Position numbers and translations under genes: made by a program. From contig NZ_CP083554.1 in NCBI RefSeq assembly GCF_025144465.1, positions 1-64,000 of the forward strand: DNA of 64,000 bases, read 5' to 3'. Below, piece after piece: positions 35,816 to 44,508 of this stretch. This DNA is from Leisingera sp. S132. GTDB taxonomy: Bacteria > Pseudomonadota > Alphaproteobacteria > Rhodobacterales > Rhodobacteraceae. The notes below the pieces were generated by a model. That model saw nothing but the letters and a program-made list of their open reading frames with translations. It made no database searches and was not told where the DNA came from. Each line of letters starts with the position of its first letter. Within the stretch, counting starts at the first letter, position 1.

Positions 35816-37231
35816 GTGACGCGCTATCCCCGTGACTTGCGCGGATACGGTGCTGCCGCACCTGACCCGCAGTGGCCCAATGGGGCCAAGGCCGCCGTGC
35901 AATTTGTTCTGAACTATGAAGAAGGCGGCGAGAACTGCATCCTGCACGGGGATGCGGCCTCTGAGGCTTTTCTTTCCGACATTCCGGGTGCCGCGCAATG
36001 GCCCGGGCAGCGCCATTGGAACATGGAGTCGATCTATGAATACGGGTCGCGCGCCGGCTTCTGGCGGCTGCACCGGCTGTTCACCGGCGCGGGCATTCCG
36101 CTGACGATCTATGGCGTTGCCACTGCGCTGGCCCGCAGCCCTGAACAGGTGCAGGCGATGAAGGATGCCGGCTGGGAGATCGCCAGCCACGGCCTGAAAT
36201 GGGTCGAGCACAAGGACATGGCCGAGGATGAGGAACGCGCCGCCATCGCCGAGGCGGTGCGCCTGCATACCGAGGTGACGGGCACCCGCCCGCGCGGCTG
36301 GTACACCGGGCGCTGCAGTGCCAGCACCGTGCGTTTGGTGGCTGAGGAGGGTGGGTTTGACTACATCTCCGACACCTACGACGACGACCTGCCCTATTGG
36401 CTGGAAACCGGCGGGCGGGATCAGCTGATCATTCCTTATACGCTGGAAGCCAACGACATGCGGTTCGCCAATTCGCCGGGCTGGATCACCGGCGAGCATT
36501 TCTTCCAGTATCTGAAGGATGCCTTTGACGTTATCTATGCCGAGGGTGAGGCCGGGGCGCCCAAGATGATGACCATCGGCCTGCATTGCCGGCTGGTCGG
36601 GCGTCCTGGCAAGATTGCAGGGCTCAAACGGTTCATTGAGTATATCCAGGGGTTCGAGGGCGTCTGGTGCCCGCGCCGGATCGACATTGCCGAGCATTGG
36701 GCGGAAACCCACCCGCCGGTCAAGCGCGAGCGCCCAAGCCAAATGGAGCGCGAAGCGTTTGTCTCTGCCTTTGGCTCGATCTTCGAGCATTCGCCCTGGA
36801 TCGCCGACCGCGCCTTTGACCTGGAGCTGGGCCCGGCGCATGACTGCGCGGCTGGCGTGCACAACGCGCTGTGCCGGATCTTCCGCACCGCCAGTGAGGA
36901 CGAGCGCCTGGGCGTGCTGACCGCGCACCCTGATCTGGCGGGCAAGCTGGCCGCTGCGGGCCGCCTGACGGCTGAGAGCACCTCGGAACAGGCGAGCGCC
37001 GGCCTGGATATGCTGACCGACGAGGAGCGCGAGAGTTTCACCCGGCTCAACATCGAGTATGTGGAGAAGCACGGCTTCCCCTTCATCATCGCGGTGCGTG
37101 ACCACAACAAAGCGTCGATCATGGAGGCGTTCCACCGCCGTATCCATAACGATCGGGAGACCGAGTTCGATGAGGCCTGCCGCCAGGTGGAGCGTATTGC
37201 CCAGTTCCGGCTGCAGGACCTGCTGCCATGA
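35816..37231 (+). CDS. puuE: Allantoinase PuuE fused to OHCU decarboxylase (UraD)
   Basis: This 471-residue bifunctional enzyme should decarboxylate OHCU to (S)-allantoin and then hydrolyse allantoin to allantoate. Residues 1 to about 305 are the polysaccharide-deacetylase-type PuuE domain (FVLNYEEGGEN, GWEIASHGLKWVEH, GWYTGRCSASTVRL). Residues of about 308-468 are the UraD domain: AHDCAAGVH, LTAHPDLAGKLA, LTDEERESFTRLN and the C-terminal FPFIIAVRDH motif. The domains are in reverse order of the reactions. The start is GTG at 35816 with AGGAG upstream. allA overlaps its end by 4 bases. Confidence 0.93.
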   Translation: MTRYPRDLRGYGAAAPDPQWPNGAKAAVQFVLNYEEGGENCILHGDAASEAFLSDIPGAAQWPGQRHWNMESIYEYGSRAGFWRLHRLFTGAGIPLTIYGVATALARSPEQVQAMKDAGWEIASHGLKWVEHKDMAEDEERAAIAEAVRLHTEVTGTRPRGWYTGRCSASTVRLVAEEGGFDYISDTYDDDLPYWLETGGRDQLIIPYTLEANDMRFANSPGWITGEHFFQYLKDAFDVIYAEGEAGAPKMMTIGLHCRLVGRPGKIAGLKRFIEYIQGFEGVWCPRRIDIAEHWAETHPPVKRERPSQMEREAFVSAFGSIFEHSPWIADRAFDLELGPAHDCAAGVHNALCRIFRTASEDERLGVLTAHPDLAGKLAAAGRLTAESTSEQASAGLDMLTDEERESFTRLNIEYVEKHGFPFIIAVRDHNKASIMEAFHRRIHNDRETEFDEACRQVERIAQFRLQDLLP

Positions 37232-37719
37232 GCCGCTGGGTGGCCGCCGCACCGCTGACGGCGGAGGCGTTTGCTGCCTTTGGCGACGTCATTGAAGTCA
37301 CCGGCGCACCGGACAAGATTATCAATCAGGGCATGTGCGGGCGTCACCACGACCGCGCCTCCCTCGATTTCGGGCCGGATGGCCGGGCCGGCATCAGCCT
37401 GTTTGACGCCAAGGCCCGGCATCTGCCCTGTAAAGTCGACATGGTGGAGCGGCACCCGGAGGGCAGCCAGGCCTTTGTGCCAGTGAGCGGCGTGCCGATG
37501 CTGGTGGTGGTGGCCGATGACGACGGCGGTGTGCCAGTCAACCTGCAGGCCTTCATCAGCCAGCCGGGCCAGTCCATCAATCTGCACCGCGGCACATGGC
37601 ACGGGGTGCTTGCCCCGCTTGGCGCGCCTGGCCAGTACATCGTTGTCGACCGGATCGGCACCTCCCTCAACCTCGAAGAACACTGGTTCAAGGAGCCTTT
37701 TACCGTGGTCGCTGACTGA
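37228..37719 (+). CDS. allA: Ureidoglycolate lyase
   Basis: This 163-residue cupin-fold enzyme splits (S)-ureidoglycolate to glyoxylate and urea, the last step of purine ring degradation. Family motifs are visible: LTAEAFAAFGDVIE, INQGMCGRHHDRA, VDMVERHPEGSQAFVP and the metal/active-site region NLHRGTWHGVLAPLG. Its ATG overlaps the puuE stop (ATGA), so the two are translationally coupled. The glyoxylate it makes is the substrate of the bhc cycle encoded 2 kb downstream. Confidence 0.93.
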   Translation: MSRWVAAAPLTAEAFAAFGDVIEVTGAPDKIINQGMCGRHHDRASLDFGPDGRAGISLFDAKARHLPCKVDMVERHPEGSQAFVPVSGVPMLVVVADDDGGVPVNLQAFISQPGQSINLHRGTWHGVLAPLGAPGQYIVVDRIGTSLNLEEHWFKEPFTVVAD

Positions 37720-37788
37720 CCGCACATCCCGAAGCCGCCAGCAAAAAACAAGAAGCGGCAAGATCCCCATGACCAACAGGAGATATTC

Positions 37789-39261
37789 ATGGCTGACACT
37801 TCCATCGGGACGCCAGCGCAGCTGCGCGACCCGAACTACACCCCGCCCCTGATGACGGCAGTGCCGCTGGGCATCCAGCATGTGCTGGCAATGTTCGTTT
37901 CAAACATCACGCCTGCCATCATCATTTCCGGCGCCGCCGGGTTCGGCTTTGGCTCTGACGCAGGCGCGCAGGGCTTTCCGGACATGAGCTATCTGATCCA
38001 GATGTCGATGCTGTTTGCCGGTATCGCCACGCTGCTCCAATCCATCGGCATGGGGCCCGTGGGCGCCCGGCTGCCGATTGTGCAGGGCACCAGCTTTGCC
38101 TTTATCCCGATCATGATTCCGCTGGTTGCCGGCAAAGGCGTGGAAGCCCTGCCCGCGATCTTTGGCGGAGTGCTGGTGGGCGGCCTGTTCCATGCAGCCC
38201 TTGGCACCGTGATCGGCCGCATCCGCTTTGCGCTGCCGCCGCTGGTCACCGGCCTCGTGGTCCTGATGATCGGTCTCTATCTGGTGCGCGTCGGCATTGA
38301 ATACGCCGCAGGCGGCGTGCCGGCCAAGGCCTTTGGCAAGGAAGAATACGGCAGCCTGCTGAACTGGTCGGTGGCGCTTGTGGTGATCTTCTCGACCTTG
38401 GGGCTCAAGTTCTTTGCCCGCGGCATGCTGTCGGTTTCGGCGGTGCTGATCGGCATCCTGATCGGCTATGTCTACGCGATGTTCTTTGGCCTCGTTACCT
38501 TTGAAAACATCGGCCAGAGCTGGGAGCGCGCGGCTGCCTTCGGCCTGCCAAACCCGTTCAAATACGGCATTGAAATCACCACGGCCGCCGTGATCGGCTT
38601 CTGCCTGATGTCCTTTGTCAGCGCGGTTGAAACTGTGGGCGATGTCAGCGGCATCACCAAGGGCGGTGCAGGCCGTGAGGCAACTGACAAGGAAATCCAG
38701 GGCGCGACCTATGCCGATGGCGTCGGCACTGCTGTCGCCGGTCTGTTCGGAGGGCTGCCGAACACCTCCTTCAGCCAGAATGTTGGCCTGATTGCCATGA
38801 CCGGCGTGATGAGCCGCCATGTGGTCACCATCGGTGCAATCTTCCTGATCGTCTGCGGCCTGATCCCCAAGGTCGGCGCGGTGATCCGCACAATCCCGAT
38901 CGAGGTGCTGGGCGGCGGCGTGATCGTGATGTTCGGCATGGTGGTCTCCGCCGGTGTCTCGATGCTGTCGGATGTGGTCTGGAACCGCCGCAACATGGTG
39001 ATCTTTGCCATTGCGCTGTCGATCGGCTTTGGCCTGCAGCTGGAGGTGATGAACCTCAAGCCCGGCTCGCCCAACGCGCTGCAGTACCTGCCCGATACCC
39101 TGCGCATCCTGGCCGCTTCGGGCATCCTGCCCGCCGCGCTGATTGCCATTGTGCTGAACCTGATCCTGCCGGAAGAGCTGGCTGATGAGGCCACCGAGGA
39201 AGTCTCTGGCGGGATGAGCGGCCACGGCAAGGGTTCGCTGCCGCATGAGGACCGCGCCTGA
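37789..39261 (+). CDS. NCS2 family urate/xanthine permease
   Basis: This 490-residue transporter of the nucleobase-ascorbate (NCS2) family opens with PPLMTAVPLGIQHVLAMFVSNITPAIII. It carries the NAT signature SFSQNVGLIAMTGVMSRHV near residue 320. It should import urate or xanthine with H+ or Na+. It is 69 bases after allA in the same direction and ends at a terminator, so it is the third gene of puuE-allA-permease. The subgroup and context favour urate, but xanthine or uracil cannot be excluded by sequence alone. Confidence 0.88.
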   Translation: MADTSIGTPAQLRDPNYTPPLMTAVPLGIQHVLAMFVSNITPAIIISGAAGFGFGSDAGAQGFPDMSYLIQMSMLFAGIATLLQSIGMGPVGARLPIVQGTSFAFIPIMIPLVAGKGVEALPAIFGGVLVGGLFHAALGTVIGRIRFALPPLVTGLVVLMIGLYLVRVGIEYAAGGVPAKAFGKEEYGSLLNWSVALVVIFSTLGLKFFARGMLSVSAVLIGILIGYVYAMFFGLVTFENIGQSWERAAAFGLPNPFKYGIEITTAAVIGFCLMSFVSAVETVGDVSGITKGGAGREATDKEIQGATYADGVGTAVAGLFGGLPNTSFSQNVGLIAMTGVMSRHVVTIGAIFLIVCGLIPKVGAVIRTIPIEVLGGGVIVMFGMVVSAGVSMLSDVVWNRRNMVIFAIALSIGFGLQLEVMNLKPGSPNALQYLPDTLRILAASGILPAALIAIVLNLILPEELADEATEEVSGGMSGHGKGSLPHEDRA

Positions 39262-39291
39262 GCTTAGTATTGGTTCTGCCTGTGAAAGTAG

Positions 39292-39320
39292 AAAAGCCGG
39301 CCTGTTTCAGGCCGACTTTG
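39292..39320 (+). terminator. Terminator after the urate/xanthine permease
   Basis: CGGCCTG (39298-39304) pairs with CAGGCCG (39308-39314) with outer AAAG/CTTT pairing possible, followed by ACTTTGTTGTTT. It lies between the permease and the convergent channel gene and may work in both directions. Confidence 0.65.
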
Positions 39321-39324
39321 TTGT

Positions 39325-39837
39325 TTAGCCCGCCAGCCCGTGCAGAACCGCAAGCCCGGGCATCCAGCCGGTGAAGATACCGCAAAGGAGCGTTGCATAG
39401 GCCGTCAGCCGGGTATTGCCGCGTTTGAGGGCGAGGTTCAGGAAATAGAGAAACCACAGTCCGGACCAGGCGGCCCAGCAGCCGGCCAGCCAGACATCGA
39501 ACAACCCGTCCGCCTGCAGCAGCACCCGCAGCACCATGGGCGCGGCGGTCAGCGCCACAAAACCGCTGAACCATCCCAGCCCCTCGCCGCTGGAGGCGAA
39601 GGTGCGGTTGTAGGCGACCCACAGATAGGTGGTGCCGAACAACAGCGTCATGCCGGCATCCAGCAGGTCCGCCGGCTGCTGTGCCGCCAGTGCGATCAGC
39701 AGAACGACGGCAAAGAACACCAGTGCCGCAACCGCGTTGATCAGGGTGATCTCGCGGTCCTGAATGCGGCCCATCTGCCAGATGCCGTTCAGGCACAGCA
39801 CCACGCCGACCACCAGCAGGCTTAATCCCAGAAACAT
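39325..39837 (-). CDS. AmiS/UreI family urea/amide channel
   Basis: This 170-residue membrane protein has about six helices and matches AmiS/UreI proton-gated urea and short-chain amide channels. Visible segments are LLVVGVVLCLNGIWQMGRI, DREITLINAVAALVFF, TTYLWVAYNRTF, EGLGWFSGFVALTAAPM and WSGLWFLYFLNLAL. The ATG at 39837 has an AGGGG signal. No urease or amidase gene is in view. Its location beside allA, which releases urea, suggests urea export or import linked to purine breakdown (inference). Confidence 0.85.
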   Translation of the reverse strand: MFLGLSLLVVGVVLCLNGIWQMGRIQDREITLINAVAALVFFAVVLLIALAAQQPADLLDAGMTLLFGTTYLWVAYNRTFASSGEGLGWFSGFVALTAAPMVLRVLLQADGLFDVWLAGCWAAWSGLWFLYFLNLALKRGNTRLTAYATLLCGIFTGWMPGLAVLHGLAG

Positions 39838-39851
39838 TTTTGCCGCCCCTC

Positions 39852-39886
39852 AAAGTAAAACAGGAGAGAGGTACACCTCTCTCCTG
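39852..39886 (-). terminator. Terminator after bhcD
   Basis: CAGGAGAGAGG (39861-39871) and CCTCTCTCCTG (39876-39886) form a perfect 11-base-pair stem with a 4-base loop, followed on the minus strand by TTTTACTTT. It lies 46 bases past the bhcD stop and closes the bhcABCD operon. Confidence 0.82.
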
Positions 39887-39932
39887 CCGCTCCGCTATGC
39901 GGAAATTTGCAGAATGTGTTTCTGGCTGGGGC

Positions 39933-40898
39933 TTAGAAATCGACCTCAATGGCGATGCCCTTTTCGACTGCCACTTCCACGACAGAGGCCGCAACGGCCA
40001 GATCCTGCAGGCCGACGCCGGTGCCGTCGAACAGGGTGATCTGATTGCCCGAGGTGCGGCCCGGGTTGGTGCCATTGATCACCGCGCCGATCTGGGCGAC
40101 ATCAGACTCCTGGATCAGGCCCTGCGCCACCGCGTGCTGAGCCTCGCCGATGGAAATGGATTGCGCCACCTCGTCGGTGAACACTGTCGCCTTGACCAGC
40201 AGTTCGGCCTCGACCTCCTGCTTGCCCTTGGTATCGGTGCCCATGCAGGCGATGTGAGTGCCGGGGCTGACGTGATCCGCCATCAGTGACGGGGCAAAAG
40301 CCGAGGTGATCGAGATGATCACATCCGCTTCGCGCATACCTTCCAGCTCGACCGCCTCAAACGGCACGCCTGCTTCTGCCGCGACCTTCTCGATGTTGGG
40401 CAGCATTTCCGGGTGGTAGTTCCAGCCGATGACCTTCTCGAAGCTGCGCTGCTCCAGGGCAGCGCGCAGCTGGAAGGTGGCCTGGTGGCCAGCGCCGATC
40501 ATGCCGATCACCTTGGCGTCCTGGCGGGCCAAGTGCTTGATCGACACCGAAGACGCCGCGGCGGTGCGCAGTGCGGTCAGCAGGTTGCCGCCCACCATCG
40601 CCTTCACCTTGCCGGTGTCGGGGTCGAACAGGAAAACGGTGGACTGGTGGTTGATCAGCCCGCGTTTTTCCAGGTTGTTCGGCCAGTAACCGCCGGCCTT
40701 GAGGCCCAGGGTCAGGCCCGCGCGGTCAAAGCCGCCCTTGAAGCCGTAAAGCGCATCCTCGTGGCCGATTGCCTCGCGCACCACGGGGAAGTTGTAGGCA
40801 TCGCCTGCGGCCATGGCGGCAAAGACCTTCTCGACCGCATCGAACGAGGCTTCACGGGTCACCAGGTCCGCAATCGCCTTTTCCGGAACGATATACAT
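39933..40898 (-). CDS. bhcD: Iminosuccinate reductase BhcD
   Basis: This 321-residue protein of the ornithine cyclodeaminase/mu-crystallin family should reduce iminosuccinate to L-aspartate with NAD(P)H, closing the beta-hydroxyaspartate cycle. It has the Rossmann motif VIGMIGAGHQATFQLRAAL, substrate-site LTALRTAAASSVSIKHLA and CMGTDTKGKQEVEAELL. The fourth gene of a minus-strand set (transaminase, dehydratase, aldolase, reductase), it matches the known bhcABCD order, which sets the function over ornithine cyclodeaminase. GAGGAG precedes the ATG. A terminator-like hairpin separates it from bhcC. Confidence 0.92.
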   Translation of the reverse strand: MYIVPEKAIADLVTREASFDAVEKVFAAMAAGDAYNFPVVREAIGHEDALYGFKGGFDRAGLTLGLKAGGYWPNNLEKRGLINHQSTVFLFDPDTGKVKAMVGGNLLTALRTAAASSVSIKHLARQDAKVIGMIGAGHQATFQLRAALEQRSFEKVIGWNYHPEMLPNIEKVAAEAGVPFEAVELEGMREADVIISITSAFAPSLMADHVSPGTHIACMGTDTKGKQEVEAELLVKATVFTDEVAQSISIGEAQHAVAQGLIQESDVAQIGAVINGTNPGRTSGNQITLFDGTGVGLQDLAVAASVVEVAVEKGIAIEVDF

Positions 40899-40915
40899 GT
40901 CTGTTTCTCCTCAGC

Positions 40916-40952
40916 AAAAAAGCCGGCGGAGGGCGGCATGCGCACCTCCGCC
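40916..40952 (-). terminator. Intercistronic hairpin plus T run between bhcC and bhcD
   Basis: GGCGGAGG (40925-40932) pairs with CCTCCGCC (40945-40952). On the minus strand this stem is followed, after GGC, by six T residues (AAAAAA at 40916-40921). It lies in the 73-base gap inside the operon, where it could reduce read-through into bhcD or protect the upstream mRNA end. Confidence 0.6.
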
Positions 40953-40971
40953 AGTTCGGGGATGGTTCGGG

Positions 40972-42135
40972 TCAGTAGGCCTTGCCGCGGGCCGAGACGG
41001 GCCAGACGGTTTCGACCTTGCCGTTGCGCACGCCGACGTACCAGTCGTGCACGTTGGCGGTAGGGTCGCAGTGGCCCGGCACCAGGCGCAGCTTGTCGCC
41101 CACTTTCAGCGCGCCGGAGGGATCGGAGACCACACCGTGCTCGTCCGAGCATTTGATGTAATCCACGTCGTCGCGGCCAAAGATGAAGGGCAACCCGCTG
41201 TCGACCGACTGCGCTTTGAGACCCGCGTCCACGATCGCCTTGTCGGCCTTGGCGTGGCTCATCACCTGGGTCAGCAGGAAGAAGGCGTTTTCCCACTCGC
41301 CTTGGTCGATCCGGTTGCCGTCCTTGTCCAGGATGCGGCCGTAATCCGCGTCCATGAAGGCGTAGGAGCCGCACTGCAGTTCATTGTACACGCCGGAGTT
41401 CGATTCAAAGTAGTAGGAACCAGTGCCGCCGCCGGAGACCAGCTCGCACGCGATGCCTTCGGCCTTCAGGCCCTCAACCGCATCGGCCACTTGCGCGATG
41501 GCGATGTCCAGCTTGGCCTTGCGGTCCTCGTAGCTGTCCATGTGCTGCATCGCGCCCTGATAGGCCTGGATGCCGGAAAACTTGAGGTTCTCTGCTGCGT
41601 TCACCGCATTGGCGATCTCAACAACCGCCTCAGTCGTGGTTACGCCGCAGCGGCCGGCGCCGCAGTCGATCTCGACGAATACTTCCAGCTCGGTGCCGTG
41701 CTTTTGCGCCGCTGCTGACAGGTCCGCCACGTTGGCCAGATCGTCAACGCAGACGATGGTGCGGGCGCCCAGCTTGGGCAGGCGGGCCAGACGGTCGATT
41801 TTCTGCGGGTCGCGCACCTGGTTGGACACTAGAATGTCCTTGATGCCGCCGCGGGCAAACACCTCAGCCTCGGAGACCTTTTGGCAGCAAACGCCAACCG
41901 CGCCGCCCAGTTCCTCCTGCAGCTTGGCCACATCCACCGATTTGTGCATCTTGCCGTGCACCCGGTGGCGCATGCCATGCGCCTTGGCATAATCGCCCAT
42001 TTTCTTGATGTTGCGCTCCAGCGCGTCCAGGTCGAGGACCAGCGCCGGGGTCTGGATGTCAGCCTCGTCCATGCCCGGGATCGCCGGGACGTCATAGCCG
42101 ACTTCAAGCTCTTCAAATTTGGTCTGTGCGTTCAT
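40972..42135 (-). CDS. bhcC: beta-Hydroxyaspartate aldolase BhcC
   Basis: This 387-residue PLP enzyme of the D-threonine aldolase (alanine-racemase fold) family should condense glycine with glyoxylate to beta-hydroxyaspartate. The N-terminal TPALVLDLDALERNI is typical. The PLP lysine lies in RVHGKMHKS (Lys62), and ELVSGGGTGSYYFESNSGVYNE binds phosphate. The C-terminal HGVVSDP and LVPGHCDPTANVHD hold the metal ligands His and Cys. Context in bhcABCD distinguishes it from plain D-threonine aldolase. Confidence 0.92.
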   Translation of the reverse strand: MNAQTKFEELEVGYDVPAIPGMDEADIQTPALVLDLDALERNIKKMGDYAKAHGMRHRVHGKMHKSVDVAKLQEELGGAVGVCCQKVSEAEVFARGGIKDILVSNQVRDPQKIDRLARLPKLGARTIVCVDDLANVADLSAAAQKHGTELEVFVEIDCGAGRCGVTTTEAVVEIANAVNAAENLKFSGIQAYQGAMQHMDSYEDRKAKLDIAIAQVADAVEGLKAEGIACELVSGGGTGSYYFESNSGVYNELQCGSYAFMDADYGRILDKDGNRIDQGEWENAFFLLTQVMSHAKADKAIVDAGLKAQSVDSGLPFIFGRDDVDYIKCSDEHGVVSDPSGALKVGDKLRLVPGHCDPTANVHDWYVGVRNGKVETVWPVSARGKAY

Positions 42136-42151
42136 GTTTCTATTCCCCAGT

Positions 42152-43120
42152 TTAGCTGTTCATCCAGGGCAGCTTGTCGAGGTCGACATTGCCGCCGGTG
42201 ACGATCAGGCCCACGCGTTTGCCCGCGAAGGCGTCCTTGTTTTTCAGAATGGTGGCGAGCGGGACCGCGGAGGACGGCTCCATCACGATGCGCAGGTGCT
42301 TCCAGATCAGTTTCATCGCGTCGATGATTTCCGCATCGGACGCGGTGTAGATCTCGCTGACGTGGTTGCTGACGAAATGCCAGGTCAGCTCCTTGAGCGG
42401 CACCAGCAGCCCGTCGGCGATGGTTTTGGGCGCATCGTCGGCGATGATGTAGCCCGCCTTGAAGCTGCGGAAGGCGTCATCGGCCTGTTCCGGCTCCGCC
42501 GCGATCACCTGGGTTTCCGGCGCCAGCGTCGACAGCGTCAGGCAGGTGCCCGAAATCATGCCGCCGCCGCCGATCGGGGCCACGACCATGTCGAGGCCAT
42601 CAGTCTGTTCCACAAACTCCTTGGCGCAGGTACCCTGCCCCGCAATCACGCGCGGGTCATTATAGGGATGCACGAAATCGCCGCCGGTCTCCGCCTGCAC
42701 CTTGGCAAAGGTCTCCTCGCGCGAACTGGTCGAGGGCTCGCATTCGGTGATCCGCCCGCCATAGCGGCGCACGGTGTCCTTCTTGGCCTGCGGCGCGGTG
42801 CGCGGCATGACCACGTTGCAGGGAATGCCGCGCAGCATTGCCGCGTAGGACAGGCAGGAGGCATGGTTGCCCGAGGAATGCGTGGCGACGCCCTTGGCGG
42901 CCTGCGCCTCATCCAGCCCGAACACCGCGTTGGTGGCGCCGCGCACCTTGAAGGCGCCCGGCTCCTGGAAGTTCTCGCATTTGAAGAACAGCTCTGCCCC
43001 GGTCAGTTCATTCAGGTAATTGGAGGTGCGCACTGGCGTGCGGCGGATATGGGGCTGGATGCGCTCATGCGCAGCCAGCATGTCCTCATAGGTCGGGATA
43101 TACATTGCGGTATCCTTCAT
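42152..43120 (-). CDS. bhcB: beta-Hydroxyaspartate dehydratase BhcB
   Basis: This 322-residue fold-type II PLP enzyme related to serine racemase and threonine dehydratase should dehydrate beta-hydroxyaspartate to iminosuccinate. It has the PLP-lysine motif EPGAFKVRGATNAV (Lys58), SSGNHASCLSYAA, the glycine loop APIGGGGMISG and C-terminal LIVTGGNVDL. Its ATG overlaps the bhcA stop by one base (TGATG), with another in-frame Met five codons later. In other contexts such proteins act as threo-3-hydroxyaspartate ammonia-lyases; here the reductase BhcD would trap the imine. Confidence 0.92.
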   Translation of the reverse strand: MKDTAMYIPTYEDMLAAHERIQPHIRRTPVRTSNYLNELTGAELFFKCENFQEPGAFKVRGATNAVFGLDEAQAAKGVATHSSGNHASCLSYAAMLRGIPCNVVMPRTAPQAKKDTVRRYGGRITECEPSTSSREETFAKVQAETGGDFVHPYNDPRVIAGQGTCAKEFVEQTDGLDMVVAPIGGGGMISGTCLTLSTLAPETQVIAAEPEQADDAFRSFKAGYIIADDAPKTIADGLLVPLKELTWHFVSNHVSEIYTASDAEIIDAMKLIWKHLRIVMEPSSAVPLATILKNKDAFAGKRVGLIVTGGNVDLDKLPWMNS

Positions 43121-44310
43121 CAGGCGGCAGCCTTGGCGCTGGTGGCTGTGTTGCCGCGGTAGTAGTTCTGTGCCGCCGCAACGCCGGAACCCAGCTGGAT
43201 GTTCAGGCCGAGGTCGGCCATGACCATTTCGGCGGTGGCAATGCCCGACAGCGCCATCACATCGGTCAGGCTGCCCAGGTGGCCGATGCGGAACACCTTG
43301 CCTGCGACCTCGCCCAGGCCGGTGCCGAAGGCGACGCCGTATTTCCCGGCTGCCAGGCTCACGAACTTGTTGGCGTCAAACCCGTCCGGCGTGCGGATCG
43401 CGCTGACGCTGTCGGAGTAGACGTCCGGCGACACGGCGCACAGCTCCAGCCCCCAGGCGCGGACCGCGGCGCGGACGCCCTCGGCGATCCGGTGGTGGCG
43501 GGCAAAGACATTCTCCAGCCCTTCATCCAGCAGCATACCACAGGCCATGTTCAGACCGTTCAGAAGGCCGACAGAGGGGGTGTAGGGATAGGCGCTGTTG
43601 GCATAGCCGTTCGCCATGTCCTTGATGTCAAAGAAAGTGCGCGGCAGGGTCGCGGTCTCTGCCGCCTTCATCGCCTTGGGCGAGAAGCCGACGATGGCCA
43701 GGCCCGGCGGCAGCATGAAACCCTTCTGCGAGCCGGTAACGGCGATATCGACGCCCCACTCATCCATCCGGAAGTCCATCGAGGCGATGGAGGACACACC
43801 GTCCACGAACAGCAGCGCTGGATGGCCTGCGGCGTCCAGCGCGCGGCGGACGGCGGCGATGTCGGATTTGACGCCGGTGGCGGTCTCGTTATGGGTCGCC
43901 AGAACCACTTTGATTTCATGTGCGGTGTCGGCGGTCAGGATTTCCTCGTAGCGGTCCGCAGGCAGGCCTTCGCCCCAGGGGGTTTCGACAATCTGAACGT
44001 CCAGCCCGTGGCGCTGGCACATGTCGATCCAGCGGTGGCTGAACATGCCGTTGCGGGCGGCCAGGATCTTATCGCCGGCGTTCAGCGTATTGGTGATCGC
44101 GGTTTCCCAGCCGCCGGTGCCGGTCGACGGGAACACAAAGATCTCTGCGGTTTCGCTTTTCAGAACCTTCTTCACTCCGGCCAGCGCCGGATGCAGGATC
44201 TGGCCGAACAGCGGCGAGCGGTGGTCCAGCGTCGGCATGTCCACTGCCTTGCGCAGCACTTCGGGCATATTGGTCGGACCGGGGATGAAAACCGGGTTTT
44301 GAAAGCTCAT
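43120..44310 (-). CDS. bhcA: Aspartate-glyoxylate aminotransferase BhcA
   Basis: This 396-residue class V PLP aminotransferase of the serine-glyoxylate type should convert glyoxylate plus aspartate into glycine plus oxaloacetate, the entry step of the cycle. It has the N-terminal IPGPTNMPEVLRKA, FPSTGTGGWE, the VDGVSSIASMDFRMDEW stretch and the PLP lysine in VTGSQKGFMLPPG (Lys196). The start at 44310 has AGGAGGG 6 bases upstream; an in-frame Met at 44340 lacks this. First gene of bhcABCD, divergent from bhcR. Confidence 0.93.
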   Translation of the reverse strand: MSFQNPVFIPGPTNMPEVLRKAVDMPTLDHRSPLFGQILHPALAGVKKVLKSETAEIFVFPSTGTGGWETAITNTLNAGDKILAARNGMFSHRWIDMCQRHGLDVQIVETPWGEGLPADRYEEILTADTAHEIKVVLATHNETATGVKSDIAAVRRALDAAGHPALLFVDGVSSIASMDFRMDEWGVDIAVTGSQKGFMLPPGLAIVGFSPKAMKAAETATLPRTFFDIKDMANGYANSAYPYTPSVGLLNGLNMACGMLLDEGLENVFARHHRIAEGVRAAVRAWGLELCAVSPDVYSDSVSAIRTPDGFDANKFVSLAAGKYGVAFGTGLGEVAGKVFRIGHLGSLTDVMALSGIATAEMVMADLGLNIQLGSGVAAAQNYYRGNTATSAKAAA

Positions 44311-44370
44311 GTCGTGCCCTCCTGTGGCGATTTCCTCCACTGTAAGGGGAAGCCGTCCGGAGATAAATTT

Positions 44371-44391
44371 TTTTGAAAAAAGATTTCAAAA
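44371..44391. promoter_or_regulatory. Inverted repeat, candidate BhcR operator
   Basis: TTTTGAAA-AAAGA-TTTCAAAA is a perfect inverted repeat with 8-base arms in the AT-rich bhcA-bhcR intergenic region, 60 bases upstream of bhcA. IclR proteins bind such short palindromes near divergent promoters. A second imperfect A/T-rich element follows at about 44425-44460. Confidence 0.55.
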
Positions 44392-44508
44392 ACTGCTGAA
44401 AAGCGTATTTATGGCTTAATTTCAAGTGCTTCAGTTTTTTCACTGTACAGAAGTGATTTTCATAATTATCCATAAGCTGCTGCTTGAATTGCCAAGGAAG
44501 GCTTGAAA

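Noticed and set aside
39933-40898. Ornithine cyclodeaminase as the function of this gene
   Set aside because: Family membership fits, but the gene order with three other beta-hydroxyaspartate cycle enzymes and the IclR regulator makes iminosuccinate reductase far more likely.
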